64,000 nucleotides of DNA from Methylobacter psychrophilus (GTDB lineage Bacteria; Pseudomonadota; Gammaproteobacteria; Methylococcales; Methylomonadaceae), in NCBI RefSeq assembly GCF_025583945.1, contig NZ_JAOEGU010000016.1, forward strand, positions 18,875 through 82,874, in the 5' to 3' direction. Positions 15,313 through 24,874 of this stretch are shown one piece after another. The position numbers were made by a program, and so were the translations under genes. Under the pieces are notes generated by a model. That model did no database searches and was not told the origin of the DNA. It was given only the letters and a program-made list of their open reading frames with translations. Positions within the stretch are counted from its first letter, which is position 1, and every line of letters starts with the position of its first letter.

Positions 15313-17397
15313 ATGAATTCAATTACCGAGATGTTTCGAATACCTCGTTGTTTTATTTTACTCGTTGTCTTGTCTCAAAATGCCCGCGCAGAAGAATCTG
15401 AGAAGGACGATCTTGATTTAATTTACGGCTCAGAGGAAATGCAATCCATTGCAGCAGGTCACCCCGTACCACAAAACCTCAGTCCCAGCGTCACCTCCAT
15501 CATAACCAGCAAGGACATTGACCGCATTGGAGCCCGACGTTTGTTAGATGTTCTGGAATATCTACCCGGCGTGCATGTTGGCACTGCCAGGAGCGGCAAT
15601 AGCGTAATTGGCTTTCGCGGCATTTATTCTGAAACAAACGCTCAAATTCTTCTCTTAATAAACGGCATTCCCCAAAGAAATACAGCAATTGGCGGTAAGC
15701 CCTCAGACTGGACAATGCCTGTAAAAAACATTTCTCATATAGAAGTAATAAGGGGGCCAGGTTCTATGCTGTACGGTGGCGATGCAACCACTGGAGTAAT
15801 TAATGTTGTCCTTAAAACCGGAAAAGAACTACAAGGAGGTGATGTCGGCGGCTTCGTTGGCAATCAAGATACTTACGAAGGCTGGGCAGAATACGGCAAT
15901 AAAAAAGGTGATTGGGAATACGCATTTTCCTTTCAAGACGGAACAACCCAAGGTAATCAAGGAAGAATTAACAGTGACGCCCAAACTTTTTTGGACAGCT
16001 TGTTTAAAACCCATGTGTCAAAAGCTCCCGGATTCACCAACAATGGCCGAGAAGATATCGATGCTCGAATTGATGTAGCCTTTAAAGATCAGACAAGATT
16101 TAGAGCCGGTTACCAACGCTTTAATAATGTTCAAACTGGCGAAGGCGCAGCACTCGCGTTAGATACCACCGGAGCGAATAATGTAGACATATACAGTATG
16201 GACGTCTCGGCAAACAACAAACTCACTAATGACTTAGCTCTTGAATCCAAAATTTATTTTTTAGGTCAACATACAAACTGGGATGTTATGTTATTACCCC
16301 CGGGTACATTAGGCGGCTTTCTACCCCAGGGTGCAACAAGCCAGGCAACAAATTTCCAGGGAACATCAGGGCTAACCACACAATTTAATTACCTGGGATT
16401 CAAAAAACATAACAATATCTTTGGAACCGGAATTATCTACAACTGGGTAACTGACGTAAGCAATAAGATTAACTATCTCATCACACCGGGTTTTATTCAG
16501 CAAATTGATTTAACTGAGGTATCCGCTTTAGGAAGAGATCCCATAACACTATCAAAGAATAGAACAAATTTTTATGCCTTGTTTCAGGACGAATGGAATT
16601 TTGCGACTGACTTTTATCTGACAACAGGGTTGAGATACGATTATTACTCGGATGCCTCCGGCGGCATAAGTCCACGCACATCCTTAGTATGGAATATTGA
16701 TCCTTATTTAACTGCGAAACTGCTTTATAGCCGCGCCTTCCGACCGCCATCGTTTTTAGAAAAAAACCTACCCGCTACGCTAGGCGCAACTATCAAATCA
16801 GAAATTATGGACACCGTAGAGTTTCAGGTTGAAAACAAATGGTCTCCAGCATTAATGACCTCGGCAAACGTTTATTGGTTTGAGCTTAATAATTTAATTA
16901 CCTCAACCAGCGATTCAAATTTAACATCATTTACAGCCGTATCACCAAATCCTGTTGGCTTTGTCAATGCCGGCAAAATTAACGGGATTGGCTTGGAAAC
17001 TGAAAGCCTCTATAAATTTGATGAACGTGTAAACCTGTCTATCAACTACAGTTATCATGGCTTAAGTAACAGCAACAATACCGGGTTACTGCCTGAGCAC
17101 ATGATAAAAGCGCTAATAAACTGGGAATTTTCCAAAAACTGGGTTCTTGGCAGTCAATTAAATTGGATAGGCGAAAGAAAGCGCCCTGCCAATGACCCAC
17201 GACCAAATCTTGGCGGCTATTTTATTACGGGGCTAACACTCTCATCCCAGATTGCCAAGCCCCTCGAACTTATTCTTAGAGTTAATAATTTATTTGGCAC
17301 AAATGCCAAAGAACCAAGCTTAAATCCAATTTTATTGCCGGGAGATGTCCCGGTTACAGAGCGTTCAATACTGGGGCAAATTAAATGGTCATTTTAA
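15313..17397 (+). CDS. TonB-dependent outer-membrane receptor
   Basis: A 694-residue receptor: signal peptide (about 1-26, ending ARA), a plug domain (about 50-165, with LLDVLEYLPGVHV and IEVIRGPGSMLYG) and a 22-strand-type beta-barrel ending in the expected C-terminal aromatic, ...GQIKWSF. The N-terminal LDLIYGSEEMQSIA pattern recalls TonB receptors for siderophores or other small organic ligands, but the substrate cannot be read from sequence. Its stop codon lies inside the following P450 gene (13-base overlap), indicating joint expression. An AT-rich perfect palindrome (15251-15264) in the upstream region could be a Fur-like site, without strong support. It is the first cargo gene after the trb module, divergent from trbA. 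Confidence 0.9.
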   Translation: MNSITEMFRIPRCFILLVVLSQNARAEESEKDDLDLIYGSEEMQSIAAGHPVPQNLSPSVTSIITSKDIDRIGARRLLDVLEYLPGVHVGTARSGNSVIGFRGIYSETNAQILLLINGIPQRNTAIGGKPSDWTMPVKNISHIEVIRGPGSMLYGGDATTGVINVVLKTGKELQGGDVGGFVGNQDTYEGWAEYGNKKGDWEYAFSFQDGTTQGNQGRINSDAQTFLDSLFKTHVSKAPGFTNNGREDIDARIDVAFKDQTRFRAGYQRFNNVQTGEGAALALDTTGANNVDIYSMDVSANNKLTNDLALESKIYFLGQHTNWDVMLLPPGTLGGFLPQGATSQATNFQGTSGLTTQFNYLGFKKHNNIFGTGIIYNWVTDVSNKINYLITPGFIQQIDLTEVSALGRDPITLSKNRTNFYALFQDEWNFATDFYLTTGLRYDYYSDASGGISPRTSLVWNIDPYLTAKLLYSRAFRPPSFLEKNLPATLGATIKSEIMDTVEFQVENKWSPALMTSANVYWFELNNLITSTSDSNLTSFTAVSPNPVGFVNAGKINGIGLETESLYKFDERVNLSINYSYHGLSNSNNTGLLPEHMIKALINWEFSKNWVLGSQLNWIGERKRPANDPRPNLGGYFITGLTLSSQIAKPLELILRVNNLFGTNAKEPSLNPILLPGDVPVTERSILGQIKWSF

Positions 17398-18740
17398 AAT
17401 CGCAACATCAACCACACAAAGAGCGATCAATCATTATTCCTGTACTGCAATCAATCAGAAGACCACTTGCTGCTTTAACAACTATTCACCGAAATTATGG
17501 CGATTTGGTTTTAGCCCGTTTTTTCAAGAAAAGACTTCTGTTTGTCAGTAAACCCGAACACATTGAGGAGGTTTATAGCCAGGAAGCTAAGGGCTTGTTG
17601 AGTAGGGATTTTCTTTATGATGCAAAAAAATCGCTGTTTGGTGATGGCCTCGTCAACAGTAAAAACGAGATCTGGACAAATCAGCGTCGCATCATGCAAC
17701 CCTTGTTTACTAAAGAGTCAGTCATTGAATGGGAAAAGATCATTATCAATGAAGCAGACAGTACCAGAAATAAGTTAAAAAATACCACTGATCAAAACAT
17801 CAATCTATCCTGTGAGCTCAAGAAATTGATTCAAAGGATCTTTATCCGCCTGTTAATGGGTAAATCAGTGGATACCCTAAGCAATAACGATCTGCTGATT
17901 AAATCAATAGATACCATCAGTAATGGCTTATTACCGCAACTAGTAACCCAAATTATCAGTAATGGAAAATTGATGTGGCTCATGCCAAACAAAAAAAGAA
18001 CATACCAACATGCCGTTAATCAACTCACCACTTTTATTAACCAAGAAATCGACAGCAAATATGAGCAACCAGGCCACGACCTTATTTCTTTATTTATCCA
18101 GGCCAAAGATAAAAAAACGAACTATTCTATGACAAGGGAGCTATTGAAAGACGAAGCGGTTAACTTGTTTTTTGCAGGACAAGACACCACCATCAACGTA
18201 CTGTCATGGTTCTTTTACTTGATTGGCAAGCATGATGCTGCGCATAAAAAAATAACCGATGAAATTAGAGCCTACAAAGACGATCCATTAACCCTGGAGA
18301 ACCTGGTAAAGCTGGTTTATACAAAAGCGGCACTTTATGAAACCTTAAGATTGTATCCACCTACTACCGCTCTTGCTACCCAGGCCCTTCAGGATGTTAT
18401 GATTGGCGGACAGAATATTACAAAAGGTACAACGATTATTCTCAGTATGTATGCCACCCATCGCAATGAAACGCTCTGGGAACGCCCCAACGAATTTTAT
18501 CCGGAGCATTTTTCAAACAAGACAGAAACCGAACGGCATAAATACGCTTTTTTTCCTTTTGGTGGAGGCTTGCATAATTGTATTGGCCGACATTTTGCTG
18601 AACTGGAAATGCTGATTATCATTGTCACCCTGTTAAGGGAATTCACGGTTAAAACCGATGCCGACATCAAGGAAGCAGCCAGTATTACCCTCAAACCCAA
18701 CCGTGATATCATCCTCTCTATGATGTTGCTTGGTGATTGA
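17385..18740 (+). CDS. Cytochrome P450 monooxygenase
   Basis: A 451-residue soluble P450 with all landmarks: I-helix oxygen-activation motif FFAGQDTTINVLSW (about 262-275), K-helix ETLR (319-322), FYPEHF as the PERF-type motif, and the haem loop FFPFGGGLHNCIGRHF with ligand Cys399. No membrane anchor is present. P450s insert oxygen into organic substrates and need ferredoxin or reductase partners, none of which are encoded nearby. The start overlaps the receptor gene by 13 bases; no separate ribosome-binding site is evident, so coupling is likely. The pairing suggests that the oxidase acts on, or helps make, the compound handled by the receptor (inference). Confidence 0.95.
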   Translation: MVILKSQHQPHKERSIIIPVLQSIRRPLAALTTIHRNYGDLVLARFFKKRLLFVSKPEHIEEVYSQEAKGLLSRDFLYDAKKSLFGDGLVNSKNEIWTNQRRIMQPLFTKESVIEWEKIIINEADSTRNKLKNTTDQNINLSCELKKLIQRIFIRLLMGKSVDTLSNNDLLIKSIDTISNGLLPQLVTQIISNGKLMWLMPNKKRTYQHAVNQLTTFINQEIDSKYEQPGHDLISLFIQAKDKKTNYSMTRELLKDEAVNLFFAGQDTTINVLSWFFYLIGKHDAAHKKITDEIRAYKDDPLTLENLVKLVYTKAALYETLRLYPPTTALATQALQDVMIGGQNITKGTTIILSMYATHRNETLWERPNEFYPEHFSNKTETERHKYAFFPFGGGLHNCIGRHFAELEMLIIIVTLLREFTVKTDADIKEAASITLKPNRDIILSMMLLGD

Positions 18741-18848
18741 TTCAGGATTATTAATATGCTCAATAAACCTAAGAAACTCAAGCCTTTATTTTTTTCAAAC
18801 AAGTCAGCATTCATGGTTAAACCTTAATTTTTCAGGACTATAAAGCCT

Positions 18849-19796
18849 ATGAAATTACTCGTCGCTTCAAGTTATTCTGAAACAGCAGATGCTCTGCAAG
18901 ACCAGTTAACCCTCTCGAACATCAAAGGAGACCTGACCTTTGTGGAAACCGTAGATGACCTGATTAACGAATTGAAAAAAGATATCCATGATTTTATTAT
19001 TACCGAGTATTCGATAGACGGGGCCGATATTTGGCGCTTGGCAAACCTGATTAACTCAACCCAATTAGCCGCGCACACACTCCCGCTTTTCCTGATTAAA
19101 GACACCTGTGAAACCGAAATACCCTTGCTACTGGCCAAGGAGCATGCTTTTAAAGTGGTTTCTTTGGCGGAATTGGGACAAGTCTTACCGCCGACTTATG
19201 AACACAACCTAAGCACCGGCTATGTTCGTGGACGTAAACCACCGGAAAAACGTACTTTACTCATTATTGAAGATGACGAAGATGCCGCCTTTTTTGCCTA
19301 TAACGCTCTCAATGACTGCTACGTTATTGATATTGCCAGTGATGGGGAATCGGGACTTGAACTGTGGAAAAAAAAGCGCCATGAACTGGTACTGCTGGAT
19401 TATATGTTACCCGGTATTAAAGGCGATGGCGTACTGGTTAACATGATGGCCATTGATAAAAACCAGCCGGTGATTATCATGACGGCTTATGACCGTCCAG
19501 AGCGCAACCAAAATATGATGCTGAACGGCGCCAGTGAATATTTGTGCAAACCCTTTAACCTGACCGATCTAAGAAGTCAGTGCCAAGCCATTCTTAACCG
19601 TGCGAAGTTGATTTACCAAGCTCACTATACGGATACCAAAAATCAAACTTTGAGAAACCAGTTATGGCTACTCAACCATGCCCTGACCAATAATGAATTC
19701 GACAAGGCCAAACGGGTAGTGAAGACTATCAAGCTGATTTTCCCCGACACGCCTACAGAGGATGAGCAAGCCGATCTGCTGAGTTTGGAATTTTAA
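18849..19796 (+). CDS. Response regulator with two receiver domains
   Basis: A 315-residue regulator. Residues 1-115 form a degenerate receiver-like fold (DFIITEYSIDGADIW, with no clear phosphoacceptor aspartate). Residues about 135-255 form a canonical receiver with acidic pocket IIEDDEDAA, phosphoacceptor Asp184 in LLDYMLPG, the threonine in IMTAYD and the lysine in CKPFN. The last 60 residues are helical and contain no recognised DNA-binding or enzymatic output domain, so it may act by protein contact. Its 3' end overlaps the convergent histidine kinase gene by 44 bases. It probably pairs with that kinase. Confidence 0.85.
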   Translation: MKLLVASSYSETADALQDQLTLSNIKGDLTFVETVDDLINELKKDIHDFIITEYSIDGADIWRLANLINSTQLAAHTLPLFLIKDTCETEIPLLLAKEHAFKVVSLAELGQVLPPTYEHNLSTGYVRGRKPPEKRTLLIIEDDEDAAFFAYNALNDCYVIDIASDGESGLELWKKKRHELVLLDYMLPGIKGDGVLVNMMAIDKNQPVIIMTAYDRPERNQNMMLNGASEYLCKPFNLTDLRSQCQAILNRAKLIYQAHYTDTKNQTLRNQLWLLNHALTNNEFDKAKRVVKTIKLIFPDTPTEDEQADLLSLEF

Positions 19797-21225
19797 CCGT
19801 AAATAGAGTGCCTTTACCGACATTTGTTTCGACGGTAATATCGCCACCGAGTTGCTGGACAAATTGCCGAACAATGGCGAGTCCCAAACCGTAACCACCG
19901 TATTTCCTCGATAAACTCATGTCTACCTGCCAAAATGCATCAAAAATCCTGGCGCGAAATTCATCGGGTATACCACAACCGGTGTCGCCCACCTGAATAA
20001 CCAACAAAGCTGGCTCAAGCCACCAGCTCAAAGTAATATCACCATCCAGGGTAAATTTACAGGCATTACTCAATAAATTATTAACGATATGCCTTAACAC
20101 CTCGGCATCAGCAACCACAGAAACATCCTGGCCGGATAATGTTAAACGGTTCCGATTACGCACCTGCAAGGGCGCCACTTTATCGGCACACCCTTGCAGC
20201 AAGGATTTTACCGCCACGACAGCATGAGCGACTTCAAACTGGTTTGCTTCTAATTTTCCATGCAGCAACATATTATCGATATAGCCGTTCAACTCGTTGG
20301 CGCGATTCAAGGCCTTGGTATGATATTCCTTATAGAGTTCATGCTTTGGGCCTTGCGGCACTTGTTCATATAACAATTGCAAGCCGGCGACCACCGCATG
20401 TAAGGGAGTTTTCATTTCATGTGACACCATAGCCATGATTTGACTCTTGTAGACATTCGCGGCCTGACTGCTGTCGAGCGCTATTTTTAGTGCATTGGTT
20501 CTATCTGCCACTCGCTCTTCTAAAGCTTGCTCATTCAGCTCAATCTTGCTGAGCATGTCGTTGAAAACATCTCGCATCATATCAATATCGGCAGCCCCGG
20601 AAAATGTAACCCGGCTTCCACGCACACCCTGACTGACATTTTTTAACACCACTGCCATTTCAACCAAGGTCGTCGTAAACAACCCGGAAAAATGGCGGAC
20701 CACAAAAAAAATAAACGCCGTAAAGATCAGAATAATTAACCCGGAAACCCATAAAAGCTGCCCGAAGACAGACTTTAAATCAGCTTTGGAGATAATGAGT
20801 TCAACATGACCTAAATAGTTGGTCGCTTGCGTAATCGGCGCATAAAAACACCAGTAGTCATAGCTCTCAATAACCAACGGCCTGTTAAGACCAATGCGGG
20901 TTGCCTTGCAATTCTGGTTACCGCCCGAGGTTGCCAACAACTCGTCTTGGCTATTATAAACAGAGGCTTTCAAAACATTCTTATCAGCAGCAAAATTGTG
21001 CGTTAATACTTCGGAAACTGAGGTTGAGCGCATAATTACCGAGTATTTAACAGCGTCCGAGAAGGTCTTGGTATAATCTTGCCAGTAGTGACTGGTGTAG
21101 TCGTCCGCATAATTATCAATCACTTTGTACAGCAAACCAATCATCAGACAGTATGCCAGGGCAATGGCGATAAAAACCGTTAAGTTATAACGTTGTCGTA
21201 AATTAAGAGGGGCAGGTAAATTCAT
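19753..21225 (-). CDS. Membrane sensor histidine kinase
   Basis: A 490-residue kinase: transmembrane helix at 13-35, periplasmic sensor region (about 36-160), second helix (about 163-185), a HAMP-like linker and coiled coil, HisKA with His269 in MVSHEMKTPLHA, and a HATPase domain (about 365-482; NLLSNACKF, GDTGCGIPDE, GGYGLGLAIV). It has no receiver domain. Its start overlaps the stop of the preceding periplasmic binding protein gene by four bases (ATGA), so the binding protein is a likely ligand-sensing partner. The convergent overlap with the response regulator gene means the two transcripts are antisense for 44 bases. Confidence 0.92.
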   Translation of the reverse strand: MNLPAPLNLRQRYNLTVFIAIALAYCLMIGLLYKVIDNYADDYTSHYWQDYTKTFSDAVKYSVIMRSTSVSEVLTHNFAADKNVLKASVYNSQDELLATSGGNQNCKATRIGLNRPLVIESYDYWCFYAPITQATNYLGHVELIISKADLKSVFGQLLWVSGLIILIFTAFIFFVVRHFSGLFTTTLVEMAVVLKNVSQGVRGSRVTFSGAADIDMMRDVFNDMLSKIELNEQALEERVADRTNALKIALDSSQAANVYKSQIMAMVSHEMKTPLHAVVAGLQLLYEQVPQGPKHELYKEYHTKALNRANELNGYIDNMLLHGKLEANQFEVAHAVVAVKSLLQGCADKVAPLQVRNRNRLTLSGQDVSVVADAEVLRHIVNNLLSNACKFTLDGDITLSWWLEPALLVIQVGDTGCGIPDEFRARIFDAFWQVDMSLSRKYGGYGLGLAIVRQFVQQLGGDITVETNVGKGTLFTVKIPNSADRLAHPL

Positions 21226-22085
21226 TTGATCTTTACCGGAATCAGGTCAAGTGTTATGGGGTCAAAGTAAATACCAAGATGCTGGGCAACTTTCTTGTTT
21301 AAAGCCAAACGAATCCCTTTAATGCCTTCGTAACCGGGTTTTATCTGCAAAGCCAATTGCCCCAATTGCACGCCTAAGGCAAGCTCATCAGGGTAAAAAC
21401 CCATGAGCGTTCCGGTATCTAATTGCGCCAGATTCGTTGACAGAAGTATGATTTTTTTATCCCATGCTACTTTAGCAACCTCATAGAGCATGTCGATCGG
21501 CAGATTTGCCGGGATAAATACCGCATCCGAAGCCGTCGCCTCCTCCCCCACCAGATGCCCAAGTAAACGAATCGTTGCTAATTGGTCACTGCCTTCCCGC
21601 AGTTCAAGTATCGGGCTTGTTTCATTAACTACGGGGACAATTGCCTGATGGCCGGCTTGTTGAACGACAATAACTCGCTTGACGGCAGGTAAGAAACGGG
21701 ATAACTGGGTACATAAACTGCGGCTATCAAGCGCCAGACTCACTCCGCTATACTCTGAGGGGGTAAAATGCGCCAAACCCACCAGTACGGGTTTAGGATA
21801 AGCGGTCTTGTTGATAGCTACAGCCACTCTTTTCCCGAGGACAATGACTTTATCAGGGTTGAAACGATTCAGTTGCGTTTGAACCGTATCAGACCCCTCC
21901 GGGACTTCAAGCGACTCCGTAGGGCCAAGCACTTTTTCTATCCCGTCGATGACGTGACTATAGGTTAGCGCTTGCGTAGTATCGGATACCGGATAGGCGA
22001 CAACTATTCGTGGTTCTTTTCCATCACTGGGACTACTGATAAACAAAAGGCAAAACAGCAGCTCTTTATAAATCCCTTTGCGCAT
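21222..22085 (-). CDS. Periplasmic ABC_sub_bind-type binding protein
   Basis: A 287-residue exported protein with an N-terminal signal sequence (about 1-22). The fold pattern is that of the ABC transporter substrate-binding family PF04392 (VVAYPVSDTTQALTYSHVID, RFNPDKVIVLGKRVA, PILELREGSDQLATI). No transporter permease or ATPase is encoded nearby. Instead the gene is translationally coupled to a histidine kinase (four-base overlap) and overlaps the upstream unknown gene by 20 bases. By analogy with other binding-protein-dependent kinases, it probably delivers the signal to the kinase sensor domain; the ligand is unknown. Confidence 0.8.
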   Translation of the reverse strand: MRKGIYKELLFCLLFISSPSDGKEPRIVVAYPVSDTTQALTYSHVIDGIEKVLGPTESLEVPEGSDTVQTQLNRFNPDKVIVLGKRVAVAINKTAYPKPVLVGLAHFTPSEYSGVSLALDSRSLCTQLSRFLPAVKRVIVVQQAGHQAIVPVVNETSPILELREGSDQLATIRLLGHLVGEEATASDAVFIPANLPIDMLYEVAKVAWDKKIILLSTNLAQLDTGTLMGFYPDELALGVQLGQLALQIKPGYEGIKGIRLALNKKVAQHLGIYFDPITLDLIPVKIK

Positions 22086-23004
22086 TAATCTGTTTTAGCT
22101 GTCTGAGTTCACGGACATAGGACCTGTGGTCAATCCCTGTTAAATCTCTTTTTCGCCAATATTTAGCTGATTGGGCACCTTCTTCCCAAAGGCTAATGGC
22201 TTGTATTGTCTTTTTGCACAGATCAATAGACATGTAGGCCTGCATGGTTCGCTGATCCATTCGATGACTGTGAATGGCTTTGAGCAAACTTTCAATCGGA
22301 TCGTCAAGACCCTCTTTTATTTCGCCCTGACGCGCATTGAGTCGTACCAAAAATGCATCAATCGGTTTATTAAGACCCATCATGATTAATGCTCCCGCCA
22401 AAACACCGGTAGCAAAAATATCAGCCTTAGGATTTAAGCTATCGATATGCTTTAATTCCGTGGCGAACAACTGGATGGCCTTTTTCATATCTATGTCTTC
22501 CTTTTCCTGGGCTTGTCTTCTGTCCTGCAAGCCTCGCTGCCTGCCTCGTAAGGCGATATTAATCGCCTCATTAATAAACCCCTGTTGAATTCTGGCAGAA
22601 TTGAAAACCAGACCTAATTCGACATAAATAGCTTTGATTATCTCATTTGAAGGTAACTCTTCCAGTTGCTTTTTTTTCGCTTCGGCATTTAAAGCCAAAA
22701 ACTGTTTTTCAGTCAGATCAAAAACCTGGGCCATCAAAAAGTCGGGGGGCTCGGCTTTGCCGGACGACCATAATTTCTGGCGCTGCTTGCCGGTTAATTT
22801 ATAGAGTTTTTCGCCCATCCTGACTAAAGCCACTTGCGAGGTATAGGCTGACAACCCTTTTCCGTGATCCAAAAATAACCAGTGTTTGTCTTCTTGAGCC
22901 TCCGCAAAATTAAAAAACAGCGGCTCCTGAATAACCAGCCATTCGGGGTAGGAAAGCTTCAAGGCAGAACACCCCAGCTCGGTAACGCTATAAACTGATT
23001 CCAT
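22066..23004 (-). CDS. Uncharacterised protein, 312 aa, first gene of the sensor operon
   Basis: The product is soluble-looking, with no signal peptide. It has an N-terminal region (1-75) of mixed strands, containing VTELGCSALKLSYPEWLVIQ, then a largely helical, charged C-terminal two-thirds (RGRQRGLQDRRQAQEKEDID at about 153-172). One hydrophobic stretch (ADIFATGVLAGALIMMGL) near residue 200 could be a buried or membrane helix. No known family was recognised. Its 20-base overlap with the binding-protein gene indicates a shared transcript, so it may set or transmit the signal of the kinase pathway. It is divergent from parB (23243). Confidence 0.7.
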   Translation of the reverse strand: MESVYSVTELGCSALKLSYPEWLVIQEPLFFNFAEAQEDKHWLFLDHGKGLSAYTSQVALVRMGEKLYKLTGKQRQKLWSSGKAEPPDFLMAQVFDLTEKQFLALNAEAKKKQLEELPSNEIIKAIYVELGLVFNSARIQQGFINEAINIALRGRQRGLQDRRQAQEKEDIDMKKAIQLFATELKHIDSLNPKADIFATGVLAGALIMMGLNKPIDAFLVRLNARQGEIKEGLDDPIESLLKAIHSHRMDQRTMQAYMSIDLCKKTIQAISLWEEGAQSAKYWRKRDLTGIDHRSYVRELRQLKQINAQRDL

Positions 23005-23242
23005 AGTTTGCTTTCAAATCCTGTTTAAATGTATTAGTATTTGCATCGCTAACTTGTTGATGATAGTATAAATAAAGTCTTATTATATTAATTATAAAAA
23101 CGTATCGGACAGTCTTGTTATGTGGCCATCCATGAATCTGGGGATATTTTACCCCGTAGACGTTCAAAGGTGACACAAATCACATGAGCCTGCCGATTTG
23201 GGTTCGATACCGTTGATTAACATAACCTAAGGGTTTGCATTC

Positions 23243-24874
23243 ATGAACTCACCTAATAATAAAGTTCCAGTAGCTGACGCATATTTTTGCCAGCAATCCG
23301 TGTGGTCCGGCATTGACGCTCAAACCACCCATCATCAAGTGCTGACTATTGATCGGATCAAACCCTATGATCGCAATCCCCGACGCACTATCAATCCTCT
23401 TTATAACGAAATCAAGGCATCTATCCGGGCAAAATGCGGTTTAAATAGCCTGCTCACCGTGACCCAACGCCCTGAAGATACCGATTATATGGTCGCAGCA
23501 GGCGGTAATACCCGTCTGTTGATCCTCAAGGAGTTGTGGGCAGAACTGACACTTGATTGTTTTTATCATATTCATTGCCTGGTGGTACCTTGGCTATCAG
23601 ATAGCCAAGCTCTGAGCGCGCATCTCATTGAAAATGAACTACGTGGCGAGATGACCCTGATTGACAAAGCCTTGGCGCTACGCGACCTCAAGATCCAGTT
23701 AGAACATGAACGTGGCCAGTCCTTGTCTGGCCGGGAATTTTCCCGGCGACTCAAACAGTTGGGCTACCCGATCTCGCCCCGGCAATTAACCCGGTTTAAT
23801 TACGCCGCAGAGCGTTTGGAGCCTTTAATTCCGATCGCTCTGGCAGCCGGTCTAGGTAGCTTCTCCATCGAGAAGCTACGCAAAATTGAGGCCGCGTACA
23901 GTAAATGCCTCGAAAATTTCGACAGCACCCAATCTTTTGAGCCTCTGTTTGCCCAGACACTGTTGAAATATGATAGTGAATGCCTGGATTTCGAAGCGCT
24001 TGAGTGCACACTGAACAATCATATCGCGGTCAACACAGGGCAACCGTTCAGCAATGTCCGACTGCGAGTAGAAGCCCTGATGCTTGACGTTTCGGAAAGC
24101 GAGCCGTGTGAATTCTCAGCCCTTGGAGATCTGGCCATTGAACCTGCGATTAGCGCTAAACTGGTTCAGCCTGTCCAGACAGTCACGACTCCGGCACTGC
24201 CCACAAATCCTGGACATGAAAACCCTCAAAAAGAACCAACGGGTAATTTTGATCGTTTATCCAACCAATCACCCGAAAAAAGTGCCGAGGGCTCCGATAA
24301 CGGATTGGATCAACCGTTACCTTTTATAACAGCCCCGACAATAAACACGCCATTGCATTTGACCGATCTTATGTCTTTACGCAATCGCTGCTACGACCTG
24401 GCCCAACAGATTTCAAGCAACCTCCCTTTACCCTTAGCCGTAAAACCTTGGCAACAAGGTTACGGCTTTTATCTGGATCTTCCTGAGCAGCCAATACAGG
24501 ATGAAATGCTGTATTTTGTATTCTGGCTCTTGATAGGCTTGTCTGAACAACACTTCTCCATGGAGCGAGTAAAACTGGCACAGGATATGAAATTTGCCCA
24601 GCTGATCCTGACAGACCAAGAGCGAAATGCTTATGCTGTGGTCGGGTCACCTGCCCCACTTGCAAACCTTGGTCACAGCGTCTTCTTAACAACCAAGTTC
24701 CCGGAAAACGCTTTGGTGACGTTATTTCAATTGATTCAACTGAGCCGCCAAATCCGTTTTTCCTTCAGGGAATCGGATATTTTTGAATGTATTACGCTTG
24801 AACAAATTCGGCTACGCGACCAGATCGCCAAGGTGGCCGATTATCAAATCACTGAAGGAGATAATGATGAATAG
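23243..24874 (+). CDS. ParB family protein, PFGI-1 integrative-element class
   Basis: The 543-residue product has a ParB N-terminal domain (about 30-150; IDRIKPYDRNPRR, VAAGGNTRLLILKE, HLIENELRGEMTLIDKA), a helix-turn-helix region (SGREFSRRLKQLGYPISPRQ, about 161-180), and a long variable middle and C-terminal region. This architecture matches the ParB proteins of the PFGI-1/PAPI-1/SPI-7 class of integrative conjugative elements rather than plasmid ParB. In those elements it is preceded by a parA gene; here the upstream gene is the unrelated divergent 312-residue protein, so ParA is absent again. It overlaps the next gene by eight bases, with the ribosome-binding site for that gene inside its 3' end. 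Confidence 0.85.
   Translation: MNSPNNKVPVADAYFCQQSVWSGIDAQTTHHQVLTIDRIKPYDRNPRRTINPLYNEIKASIRAKCGLNSLLTVTQRPEDTDYMVAAGGNTRLLILKELWAELTLDCFYHIHCLVVPWLSDSQALSAHLIENELRGEMTLIDKALALRDLKIQLEHERGQSLSGREFSRRLKQLGYPISPRQLTRFNYAAERLEPLIPIALAAGLGSFSIEKLRKIEAAYSKCLENFDSTQSFEPLFAQTLLKYDSECLDFEALECTLNNHIAVNTGQPFSNVRLRVEALMLDVSESEPCEFSALGDLAIEPAISAKLVQPVQTVTTPALPTNPGHENPQKEPTGNFDRLSNQSPEKSAEGSDNGLDQPLPFITAPTINTPLHLTDLMSLRNRCYDLAQQISSNLPLPLAVKPWQQGYGFYLDLPEQPIQDEMLYFVFWLLIGLSEQHFSMERVKLAQDMKFAQLILTDQERNAYAVVGSPAPLANLGHSVFLTTKFPENALVTLFQLIQLSRQIRFSFRESDIFECITLEQIRLRDQIAKVADYQITEGDNDE

Noticed and set aside
18756..18827. 23-codon open frame between the P450 gene and the response regulator, a possible small peptide
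   Set aside because: It has no good ribosome-binding site and no family or leader-core pattern; a short basic frame of this size is expected by chance.
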